21,476 nucleotides of DNA. Source: Phytophthora quininea. Taxonomy: Eukaryota; Oomycota; Peronosporomycetes; Peronosporales; Peronosporaceae. The position numbers and the translations under genes were made by a program. Shown piece after piece: positions 8,422-20,400 of this stretch; the first letter of the stretch is position 1, and each line of letters begins with the position of its first letter. The stretch spans positions 1 through 21,476 of the forward strand of contig JAAVTG010000710.1 of the NCBI GenBank assembly GCA_011947345.1. Direction: 5' to 3'. The notes under the pieces were generated by a model. That model had not been told where the DNA came from. It did not search any database and saw only the letters and a list, made by a program, of their open reading frames with translations.

Positions 8422-11400
8422 CAGGAATCCAGAGGTTGGCCCCGATGTCGCTCGGAGGAGTCGATGTGTACGCGATCCCGTACAGCCTGCGCGGACGTGG
8501 TGAGTGTGCGGCCGCGCCAGTACTGGTTCGGGTACATGAGCTTGTTCGCGGTCGTGACGACAGTGCCGTTCGGCGTGACGGAGGTGTCGAACCGAAGCGC
8601 GTATGAAAGCGGCGACGAGGGCATTGTCGTCGTGAATTTCCCCGTGGTGGTTCACCCACGCCCGCTTGCTCCGTCGACCAGTTTTGCTGCATCCAGTAGC
8701 GACGAGGTCATGGTGGCAGGAAGCCGCTCTCGCTTTCGTTTGACGGTGTGTTTGCGAACGATTCGTGGGGTCAGCCGGCGGCCGCTGGCATGTCGACGAT
8801 GCTGGCGCTCGCTCCGGCGAATGCACTGGGGTCGGCTTTAGCGAGCCGCGCGTTAGCTACCAGTGCGGTCGCCGTGCGGGGCGTCGGAGCGTACGCTGTC
8901 TTCAGCACTGGAAACGCTTCTGCCGACACGCACTTGCGCATCGCCTTAGGCGCGAGACCGATGTACTCGGGTCCCCTTCTGGCCTCTGTGGCGACGACAG
9001 CGACGGACGTTCTGAAGCAGACCAGTCAATCGGCAATCTCCAACATGACGCTGCCGCTGGTGGGGAGGCTGGGGCAGGCACAATCGGTGCCGGAATTGCT
9101 GCAGTGCGGTCCTTCCAAGTGATGGATAACCAGAGCGTGACGTTCCGGCTGGCCGATTGGGGCTTGATGAGTGAGTTGGCGGATGTGGTGAGCGTGCAGG
9201 CTATCGTTGGCGGTGGTGCTATTGATTCTGTGAGTGTTGGCTGGGTCGCGGTCGTTGGCGACACCGACACGAAGTGGGGCGCGGGCGTGCGCTTTGGGGA
9301 CTTGCGCTACTCTTTCTATGGGAACAACAGCCCGTCGTGCCTGCCTGCAGCAGAGCCAACGTGCCTGTTAAATCGCTCGGTGACGGTGGCGCCGCGGCTG
9401 TATGCCGCGCAGGTGTTCAGCATGACGATGAAAATCGTGTCGAGAGTGTCGGTAGGCGACAGTGGATATGGGTCGCTGTCGGCGGTCGCTAGCTTTGCTA
9501 GGTGCAGAGTAGTCGTGACGCCCGTTCCGAATACGCCTGTGTTGGTGCTGAATAGCTCTGCGGTGACGACAATGGAGGATACCAGCGGCGCGTTCATGAT
9601 CGTGGAAGCGTCCACGCCTGACAGGGATGGGTCTGAATTCATCGAGGTGGAAATGAGCTTTGACCCCGCGTACGTGGACGGCATCAGCGTGGATGGCGTG
9701 GCGATCGCCACGCCTGCGGCGGCTGGGATGGTGTCGCTCGTCTCTCGGAGCCCTGCAGTCTCGATCACGACCAACCGCAGTGTTTCGCTGCTCCCGCACC
9801 GGTACTTCGCGGGCGTCTTTTCGGTTCAAGTTGCTGTGAGAAGCACCGAGAGTGCGACTGGTGAGAGCGTCCAAGTTTTCACGACCGTGTCGGTGACCGT
9901 CGCTGCCGTGGCCGACGTCCCTGTATTGATTGTAGGGTCTTCGGACAGCCGTGTGGTCCCAGTCTCGACTGTATTCCTCGCGAGTGTTGAAGATGGCGCC
10001 GTAGTCTGTGACTCGGTCACGGCATCGTTGGTGGACACTGACGGATCGGAGGCGCTGTTCTTGGTGGTGGATCTCGGCGAGCTCATACGTCATGCGATCT
10101 CTGTCACTTGGCGGTCAAACGATAACACATCGGTGCCGTTTGTTGACAGTGGAGATGGCAGCGTGCCGCAAGTGCTTTATGGCGCGGATTCCCAGTTGGT
10201 TGTGGCTGCCAGGGCTGGTTGTGTGGACATGAACGGGAGTATCGAGATCGCGCTGGTGACGGGGTACAGCGGATCCGTTAGTCTCAGGGTTTGGAGCGTG
10301 TCGGTGGAGAAGGCGTCACTGGTCTCCAGCGTTGGTGTCGCTGTTGCCGTCGCTCAATCTCCGCCGGTCCCGGTAAATATCACTGTGGCTGCCATTTGCC
10401 ACACTCCCACCGTGGCCGTCAGCCCGGTGTTCGCGACTTCGCAGCCTTTGGTTGGCGTTCTCGTCTCTTTGTCCGCCTTTACGGTTGACACGGATGGATC
10501 TGAGGTGTTGATGGCACAAGTGAGCGTCAACCGCTCTGCAGTGCTCTATGTCTATGGTGACAATTCGTCCAAAGATCTGTTGCTGGGTGGGGACAGTACT
10601 ATGGCAACGCTGCCCTCACTGGCCTCCCAGCCAGTGTTCCGCACGGATCAGACGTTCACCGTCATACCGCGTGCAGATTTCACGGGCTTTTTCACCGTGA
10701 ACGTCACCGTATGGGCTACCGAGACCGAGACGGGTGAAACCAAAGCGGAGTCTGTTGTGGCTACGGTGTTAGTGCTACCCGTCGATCCGGTCGTGCGCGT
10801 GAGCGCTGTTTCGCACTCGTACTGGAACGAGTTTGTGCGTTTGCCGTTCCAGAGGCTGGATGTGTATGAAGAGGTCGTGAGTCGCGAGCATATTTTACTG
10901 TACGCGGAGAATCGGACGCAGGTGGCAGATGTGTACGCAGGAATCCAGAGGTTGGCCCCGATGTCGCTCGGAGGAGTCGATGTGTACGCGATCCCGTACA
11001 GCCTGCGCGACGTGGTGAGTGTGCGGCCGCGCCAGTACTGGTTCGGGTACATGAGCTTGTTCGCGGTCGTGACGACAGTGCCGTTCGGCGTGACGGAGGT
11101 GCCGAACCGAAGCGCGTATGAAAGCGGCGACGAGGGCATTGTCGTCGTGAATTTCCCCGTGGTGGTTCACCCACGCCCGCTTGCTCCGTCGACCAGTTTT
11201 GCTGCATCCAGTAGCGACGAGGTCATGGTGGCAGGAAGCCGCTCTCGCTTTCGTTTGACGGTGTGTTTGCGAACGATTCGTGGGGTCAGCCGGCGGCCGC
11301 TGGCATGTCGACGATGCTGGCGCTCGCTCCGGCGAATGCACTGGGGTCGGCTTTAGCGAGCCGCGCGTTAGCTACCAGTGCGGTCGCCGTGCGGGGCGTC

Positions 11401-14400
11401 GGAGCGTACGCTGTCTTCAGCACTGGAAACGCTTCTGCCGACACGCACTTGCGCATCGCCTTAGGCGCGAGACCGATGTACTCGGGTCCCCTTCTGGCCT
11501 CTGTGGCGACGACAGCGACGGACGTTCTGAAGCAGACCAGTCAATCGGCAATCTCCAACATGACGCTGCCGCTGGTGGGGAGGCTGGGGCAGGCATAATC
11601 GGTGCCGGAATTGCTGCAGTGCGGTCCTTCCAAGTGATGGATAACCAGAGCGTGACGTTCCGGCTGGCCGATTGGGGCTTGATGAGTGAGTTGGCGGATG
11701 TGGTGAGCGTGCAGGCTATCGTTGGCGGTGGTGCTATTGATTCTGTGAGTGTTGGCGGGGTCGCGGTCGTTGGCGACACCGACACGAAGTGGGGCGCGGG
11801 CGTGCGCTTTGGCGACTTGCGCTACTCTTCTATGGAACAACAGCCCGTCGTGCCTGCCTGCAGCAGAGCCAACGTGCCTGTTAAATCGCTCGGTGACGGT
11901 GGCGCCGCGGCTGTATGCCGCGCAGGTGTTCAGCATGACGATGAAAATCGTGTCGAGAGTGTCGGTAGGCGACAGTGGATATGGGTCGCTGTCGGCGGTC
12001 GCTAGCTTTGCTAGGTGCAGAGTAGTCGTGACGCCCGTTCCGAATACGCCTGTGTTGGTGCTGAATAGCTCTGCGGTGACGACAATGGAGGATACCAGCG
12101 GCGCGTTCATGATCGTGGAAGCGTCCACGCCTGACAGGGATGGGTCTGAATTCATCGAGGTGGAAATGAGCTTTGACCCCGCGTACGTGGACGGCATCAG
12201 CGTGGATGGCGTGGCGATCGCCACGCCTGCGGCGGCTGGGATGGTGTCGCTCGTCTCTCGGAGCCCTGCAGTCTCGATCACGACCAACCGCAGTGTTTCG
12301 CTGCTCCCGCACCGGTACTTCGCGGGCGTCTTTTCGGTTCAAGTTGCTGTGAGAAGCACCGAGAGTGCGACTGGTGAGAGCGTCCAAGTTTTCACGACCG
12401 TGTCGGTGACCGTCGCTGCCGTGGCCGACGTCCCTGTATTGATTGTAGGGTCTTCGGACAGCCGTGTGGTCCCAGTCTCGACTGTATTCCTCGCGAGTGT
12501 TGAAGATGGCGCCGTAGTCTGTGACTCGGTCACGGCATCGTTGGTGGACACTGACGGATCGGAGGCGCTGTTCTTGGTGGTGGATCTCGGCGAGCTCATA
12601 CGTCATGCGATCTCTGTCACTTGGCGGTCAAACGATAACACATCGGTGCCGTTTGTTGACAGTGGAGATGGCAGCGTGCCGCAAGTGCTTTATGGCGCGG
12701 ATTCCAGTTGGTTGTGGCTGCCAGGGCTGGTTGTGTGGACATGAACGGGAGTATCGAGATCGCGCTGGTGACGGGGTACAGCGGATCCGTTAGTCTCAGG
12801 GTTTGGAGCGTGTCGGTGGAGAAGGCGTCACTGGTCTCCAGCGTTGGTGTCGCTGTTGCCGTCGCTCAATCTCCGCCGGTCCCGGTAAATATCACTGTGG
12901 CTGCCATTTGCCACACTCCCACCGTGGCCGTCAGCCCGGTGTTCGCGACTTCGCAGCCTTTGGTTGGCGTTCTCGTCTCTTTGTCCGCCTTTACGGTTGA
13001 CACGGATGGATCTGAGGTGTTGATGGCACAAGTGAGCGTCAACCGCTCTGCAGTGCTCTATGTCTATGGTGACAATTCGTCCAAAGATCTGTTGCTGGGT
13101 GGGGACAGTACTATGGCAACGCTGCCCTCACTGGCCTCCCAGCCAGTGTTCCGCACGGATCAGACGTTCACCGTCATACCGCGTGCAGATTTCACGGGCT
13201 TTTTCACCGTGAACGTCACCGTATGGGCTACCGAGACCGAGACGGGTGAAACCAAAGCGGAGTCTGTTGTGGCTACGGTGTTAGTGCTACCCGTCGATCC
13301 GGTCGTGCGCGTGAGCGCTGTTTCGCACTCGTACTGGAACGAGTTTGTGCGTTTGCCGTTCCAGAGGCTGGATGTGTATGAAGAGGTCGTGAGTCGCGAG
13401 CATATTTTACTGTACGCGGAGAATCGGACGCAGGTGGCAGATGTGTACGCAGGAATCCAGAGGTTGGCCCCGATGTCGCTCGGAGGAGTCGATGTGTACG
13501 CGATCCCGTACAGCCTGCGCGACGTGGTGAGTGTGCGGCCGCGCCAGTACTGGTTCGGGTACATGAGCTTGTTCGCGGTCGTGACGACAGTGCCGTTCGG
13601 CGTGACGGAGGTGTCGAACCGAAGCGCGTATGAAAGCGGCGACGAGGGCATTGTCGTCGTGAATTTCCCCGTGGTGGTTCACCCACGCCCGCTTGCTCCG
13701 TCGACCAGTTTTGCTGCATCCAGTAGCGACGAGGTCATGGTGGCAGGGAAGCCGCTCTCGCTTTCGTTTGACGGTGTGTTTGCGAACGATTCGTGGGGTC
13801 AGCCGGCGGCCGCTGGCATGTCGACGATGCTGGCGCTCGCTCCGGCGAATGCACTGGGGTCGGCTTTAGCGAGCCGCGCGTTAGCTACCAGTGCGGTCGC
13901 CGTGCGGGGCGTCGGAGCGTACGCTGTCTTCAGCACTGGAAACGCTTCTGCCGACACGCACTTGCGCATCGCCTTAGGCGCGAGACCGATGTACTCGGGT
14001 CCCCTTCTGGCCTCTGTGGCGACGACAGCGACGGACGTTCTGAAGCAGACCAGTCAATCGGCAATCTCCAACATGACGCTGCCGCTGGTGGGGAGGCTGG
14101 GGCAGGCACAATCGGTGCCGGAATTGCTGCAGTGCGGTCCTTCCAAGTGATGGATAACCAGAGCGTGACGTTCCGGCTGGCCGATTGGGGCTTGATGAGT
14201 GAGTTGGCGGATGTGGTGAGCGTGCAGGCTATCGTTGGCGGTGGTGCTATTGATTCTGTGAGTGTTGGCGGGGTCGCGGTCGTTGGCGACACCGACACGA
14301 AGTGGGGCGCGGGCGTGCGCTTTGGCGACTTGCGCTACTCTTTCTATGGGAACAACAGCCCGTCGTGCCTGCCTGCAGCAGAGCCAACGTGCCTGTTAAA

Positions 14401-17400
14401 TCGCTCGGTGACGGTGGCGCCGCGGCTGTATGCCGCGCAGGTGTTCAGCATGACGATGAAAATCGTGTCGAGAGTGTCGGTAGGCGACAGTGGATATGGG
14501 TCGCTGTCGGCGGTCGCTAGCTTTGCTAGGTGCAGAGTAGTCGTGACGCCCGTTCCGAATACGCCTGTGTTGGTGCTGAATAGCTCTGCGGTGACGACAA
14601 TGGAGGATACCAGCGGCGCGTTCATGATCGTGGAAGCGTCCACGCCTGACAGGGATGGGTCTGAATTCATCGAGGTGGAAATGAGCTTTGACCCCGCGTA
14701 CGTGGACGGCATCAGCGTGGATGGCGTGGCGATCGCCACGCCTGCGGCGGCTGGGATGGTGTCGCTCGTCTCTCGGAGCCCTGCAGTCTCGATCACGACC
14801 AACCGCAGTGTTTCGCTGCTCCCGCACCGGTACTTCGCGGGCGTCTTTTCGGTTCAAGTTGCTGTGAGAAGCACCGAGAGTGCGACTGGTGAGAGCGTCC
14901 AAGTTTTCACGACCGTGTCGGTGACCGTCGCTGCCGTGGCCGACGTCCCTGTATTGATTGTAGGGTCTTCGGACAGCCGTGTGGTCCCAGTCTCGACTGT
15001 ATTCCTCGCGAGTGTTGAAGATGGCGCCGTAGTCTGTGACTCGGTCACGGCATCGTTGGTGGACACTGACGGATCGGAGGCGCTGTTCTTGGTGGTGGAT
15101 CTCGGCGAGCTCATACGTCATGCGATCTCTGTCACTTGGCGGTCAAACGATAACACATCGGTGCCGTTTGTTGACAGTGGAGATGGCAGCGTGCCGCAAG
15201 TGCTTTATGGCGCGGATTCCAGTTGGTTGTGGCTGCCAGGGCTGGTTGTGTGGACATGAACGGGAGTATCGAGATCGCGCTGGTGACGGGGTACAGCGGA
15301 TCCGTTAGTCTCAGGGTTTGGAGCGTGTCGGTGGAGAAGGCGTCACTGGTCTCCAGCGTTGGTGTCGCTGTTGCCGTCGCTCAATCTCCGCCGGTCCCGG
15401 TAAATATCACTGTGGCTGCCATTTGCCACACTCCCACCGTGGCCGTCAGCCCGGTGTTCGCGACTTCGCAGCCTTTGGTTGGCGTTCTCGTCTCTTTGTC
15501 CGCCTTTACGGTTGACACGGATGGATCTGAGGTGTTGATGGCACAAGTGAGCGTCAACCGCTCTGCAGTGCTCTATGTCTATGGTGACAATTCGTCCAAA
15601 GATCTGTTGCTGGGTGGGGACAGTACTATGGCAACGCTGCCCTCACTGGCCTCCCAGCCAGTGTTCCGCACGGATCAGACGTTCACCGTCATACCGCGTG
15701 CAGATTTCACGGGCTTTTTCACCGTGAACGTCACCGTATGGGCTACCGAGACCGAGACGGGTGAAACCAAAGCGGAGTCTGTTGTGGCTACGGTGTTAGT
15801 GCTACCCGTCGATCCGGTCGTGCGCGTGAGCGCTGTTTCGCACTCGTACTGGAACGAGTTTGTGCGTTTGCCGTTCCAGAGGCTGGATGTGTATGAAGAG
15901 GTCGTGAGTCGCGAGCATATTTTACTGTACGCGGAGAATCGGACGCAGGTGGCAGATGTGTACGCAGGAATCCAGAGGTTGGCCCCGATGTCGCTCGGAG
16001 GAGTCGATGTGTACGCGATCCCGTACAGCCTGCGCGGACGTGGTGAGTGTGCGGCCGCGCCAGTACTGGTTCGGGTACATGAGCTTGTTCGCGGTCGTGA
16101 CGACAGTGCCGTTCGGCGTGACGGAGGTGCCGAACCGAAGCGCGTATGAAAGCGGCGACGAGGGCATTGTCGTCGTGAATTTCCCCGTGGTGGTTCACCC
16201 ACGCCCGCTTGCTCCGTCGACCAGTTTTGCTGCATCCAGTAGCGACGAGGTCATGGTGGCAGGAAGCCGCTCTCGCTTTCGTTTGACGGTGTGTTTGCGA
16301 ACGATTCGTGGGGTCAGCCGGCGGCCGCTGGCATGTCGACGATGCTGGCGCTCGCTCCGGCGAATGCACTGGGGTCGGCTTTAGCGAGCCGCGCGTTAGC
16401 TACCAGTGCGGTCGCCGTGCGGGGCGTCGGAGCGTACGCTGTCTTCAGCACTGGAAACGCTTCTGCCGACACGCACTTGCGCATCGCCTTAGGCGCGAGA
16501 CCGATGTACTCGGGTCCCCTTCTGGCCTCTGTGGCGACGACAGCGACGGACGTTCTGAAGCAGACCAGTCAATCGGCAATCTCCAACATGACGCTGCCGC
16601 TGGTGGGGAGGCTGGGGCAGGCATAATCGGTGCCGGAATTGCTGCAGTGCGGTCCTTCCAAGTGATGGATAACCAGAGCGTGACGTTCCGGCTGGCCGAT
16701 TGGGGCTTGATGAGTGAGTTGGCGGATGTGGTGAGCGTGCAGGCTATCGTTGGCGGTGGTGCTATTGATTCTGTGAGTGTTGGCTGGGTCGCGGTCGTTG
16801 GCGACACCGACACGAAGTGGGGCGCGGGCGTGCGCTTTGGCGACTTGCGCTACTCTTTCTATGGGAACAACAGCCCGTCGTGCCTGCCTGCAGCAGAGCC
16901 AACGTGCCTGTTAAATCGCTCGGTGACGGTGGCGCCGCGGCTGTATGCCGCGCAGGTGTTCAGCATGACGATGAAAATCGTGTCGAGAGTGTCGGTAGGC
17001 GACAGTGGATATGGGTCGCTGTCGGCGGTCGCTAGCTTTGCTAGGTGCAGAGTAGTCGTGACGCCCGTTCCGAATACGCCTGTGTTGGTGCTGAATAGCT
17101 CTGCGGTGACGACAATGGAGGATACCAGCGGCGCGTTCATGATCGTGGAAGCGTCCACGCCTGACAGGGATGGGTCTGAATTCATCGAGGTGGAAATGAG
17201 CTTTGACCCCGCGTACGTGGACGGCATCAGCGTGGATGGCGTGGCGATCGCCACGCCTGCGGCGGCTGGGATGGTGTCGCTCGTCTCTCGGAGCCCTGCA
17301 GTCTCGATCACGACCAACCGCAGTGTTTCGCTGCTCCCGCACCGGTACTTCGCGGGCGTCTTTTCGGTTCAAGTTGCTGTGAGAAGCACCGAGAGTGCGA

Positions 17401-20400
17401 CTGGTGAGAGCGTCCAAGTTTTCACGACCGTGTCGGTGACCGTCGCTGCCGTGGCCGACGTCCCTGTATTGATTGTAGGGTCTTCGGACAGCCGTGTGGT
17501 CCCAGTCTCGACTGTATTCCTCGCGAGTGTTGAAGATGGCGCCGTAGTCTGTGACTCGGTCACGGCATCGTTGGTGGACACTGACGGATCGGAGGCGCTG
17601 TTCTTGGTGGTGGATCTCGGCGAGCTCATACGTCATGCGATCTCTGTCACTTGGCGGTCAAACGATAACACATCGGTGCCGTTTGTTGACAGTGGAGATG
17701 GCAGCGTGCCGCAAGTGCTTTATGGCGCGGATTCCAGTTGGTTGTGGCTGCCAGGGCTGGTTGTGTGGACATGAACGGGAGTATCGAGATCGCGCTGGTG
17801 ACGGGTACAGCGGATCCGTTAGTCTCAGGGTTTGGAGCGTGTCGGTGGAGAAGGCGTCACTGGTCTCCAGCGTTGGTGTCGCTGTTGCCGTCGCTCAATC
17901 TCCGCCGGTCCCGGTAAATATCACTGTGGCTGCCATTTGCCACACTCCCACCGTGGCCGTCAGCCCGGTGTTCGCGACTTCGCAGCCTTTGGTTGGCGTT
18001 CTCGTCTCTTTGTCCGCCTTTACGGTTGACACGGATGGATCTGAGGTGTTGATGGCACAAGTGAGCGTCAACCGCTCTGCAGTGCTCTATGTCTATGGTG
18101 ACAATTCGTCCAAAGATCTGTTGCTGGGTGGGGACAGTACTATGGCAACGCTGCCCTCACTGGCCTCCCAGCCAGTGTTCCGCACGGATCAGACGTTCAC
18201 CGTCATACCGCGTGCAGATTTCACGGGCTTTTTCACCGTGAACGTCACCGTATGGGCTACCGAGACCGAGACGGGTGAAACCAAAGCGGAGTCTGTTGTG
18301 GCTACGGTGTTAGTGCTACCCGTCGATCCGGTCGTGCGCGTGAGCGCTGTTTCGCACTCGTACTGGAACGAGTTTGTGCGTTTGCCGTTCCAGAGGCTGG
18401 ATGTGTATGAAGAGGTCGTGAGTCGCGAGCATATTTTACTGTACGCGGAGAATCGGACGCAGGTGGCAGATGTGTACGCAGGAATCCAGAGGTTGGCCCC
18501 GATGTCGCTCGGAGGAGTCGATGTGTACGCGATCCCGTACAGCCTGCGCGACGTGGTGAGTGTGCGGCCGCGCCAGTACTGGTTCGGGTACATGAGCTAG
18601 TTCGCAGTCGTGACGGTAGTGCCGTTCGGCGTGACGGAGGTGCCGAACCGAAGCGCGTATGAAAGCGGCGACGAGGGCATTGTCGTCGTGAATTTCCCCG
18701 TGGTGGTTCACCCACGCCCGCTTGCTCCGTCGACCAGTTTTGCTGCATCCAGTAGCGACGAGGTCATGGTGGCAGGGAAGCCGCTCTCGCTTTCGTTTGA
18801 CGGTGTGTTTGCGAACGATTCGTGGGGTCAGCCGGCGGCCGCTGGCATGTCGACGATGCTGGCGCTCGCTCCGGCGAATGCACTGGGGTCGGCTTTAGCG
18901 AGCCGCGCGTTAGCTACCAGTGCGGTCGCCGTGCGGGGCGTCGGAGCGTACGCTGTCTTCAGCACTGGAAACGCTTCTGCCGACACGCACTTGCGCATCG
19001 CCTTAGGCGCGAGACCGATGTACTCGGGTCCCCTTCTGGCCTCTGTGGCGACGACAGCGACGGACGTTCTGAAGCAGACCAGTCAATCGGCAATCTCCAA
19101 CATGACGCTGCCGCTGGTGGGGAGGCTGGGGCAGGCACAATCGGTGCCGGAATTGCTGCAGTGCGGTCCTTCCAAGTGATGGATAACCAGAGCGTGACGT
19201 TCCGGCTGGCCGATTGGGGCTTGATGAGTGAGTTGGCGGATGTGGTGAGCGTGCAGGCTATCGTTGGCGGTGGTGCTATTGATTCTGTGAGTGTTGGCTG
19301 GGTCGCGGTCGTTGGCGACACCGACACGAAGTGGGGCGCGGGCGTGCGCTTTGGCGACTTGCGCTACTCTTCTATGAACAACAGCCCGTCGTGCCTGCCT
19401 GCAGCAGAGCCAACGTGCCTGTTAAATCGCTCGGTGACGGTGGCGCCGCGGCTGTATGCCGCGCAGGTGTTCAGCATGACGATGAAAATCGTGTCGAGAG
19501 TGTCGGTAGGCGACAGTGGATATGGGTCGCTGTCGGCGGTCGCTAGCTTTGCTAGGTGCAGAGTAGTCGTGACGCCCGTTCCGAATACGCCTGTGTTGGT
19601 GCTGAATAGCTCTGCGGTGACGACAATGGAGGATACCAGCGGCGCGTTCATGATCGTGGAAGCGTCCACGCCTGACAGGGATGGGTCTGAATTCATCGAG
19701 GTGGAAATGAGCTTTGACCCCGCGTACGTGGACGGCATCAGCGTGGATGGCGTGGCGATCGCCACGCCTGCGGCGGCTGGGATGGTGTCGCTCGTCTCTC
19801 GGAGCCCTGCAGTCTCGATCACGACCAACCGCAGTGTTTCGCTGCTCCCGCACCGGTACTTCGCGGGCGTCTTTTCGGTTCAAGTTGCTGTGAGAAGCAC
19901 CGAGAGTGCGACTGGTGAGAGCGTCCAAGTTTTCACGACCGTGTCGGTGACCGTCGCTGCCGTGGCCGACGTCCCTGTATTGATTGTAGGGTCTTCGGAC
20001 AGCCGTGTGGTCCCAGTCTCGACTGTATTCCTCGCGAGTGTTGAAGATGGCGCCGTAGTCTGTGACTCGGTCACGGCATCGTTGGTGGACACTGACGGAT
20101 CGGAGGCGCTGTTCTTGGTGGTGGATCTCGGCGAGCTCATACGTCATGCGATCTCTGTCACTTGGCGGTCAAACGATAACACATCGGTGCCGTTTGTTGA
20201 CAGTGGAGATGGCAGCGTGCCGCAAGTGCTTTATGGCGCGGATTCCAGTTGGTTGTGGCTGCCAGGGCTGGTTGTGTGGACATGAACGGGAGTATCGAGA
20301 TCGCGCTGGTGACGGGGTACAGCGGATCCGTTAGTCTCAGGGTTTGGAGCGTGTCGGTGGAGAAGGCGTCACTGGTCTCCAGCGTTGGTGTCGCTGTTGC

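Noticed and set aside
8765..9064. The first 100 codons of a long open frame that runs 8765-11356.
   Set aside because: Arg/Cys/Gly-rich composition, and these bases read cleanly as ANDSWGQPAAAG and following residues in another frame. Only 9065 onward is the repeat's true frame.
9057..9105. An intron at the GTGGGG site (GTGGGG...CTGCAG, 45 nt) to explain the frame change.
   Set aside because: 45 is a multiple of three, so removing it does not change frame, and it deletes a plausible module segment. A missing G explains the data better.
9368..10093. A 241-codon minus-strand open frame, repeated in every unit (also at 11881, 14396, 16911 and 19422).
   Set aside because: It is rich in His/Arg and shows no domain. 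It is the antisense shadow of the GSE-containing modules, kept open by codon bias and copied with the repeat.
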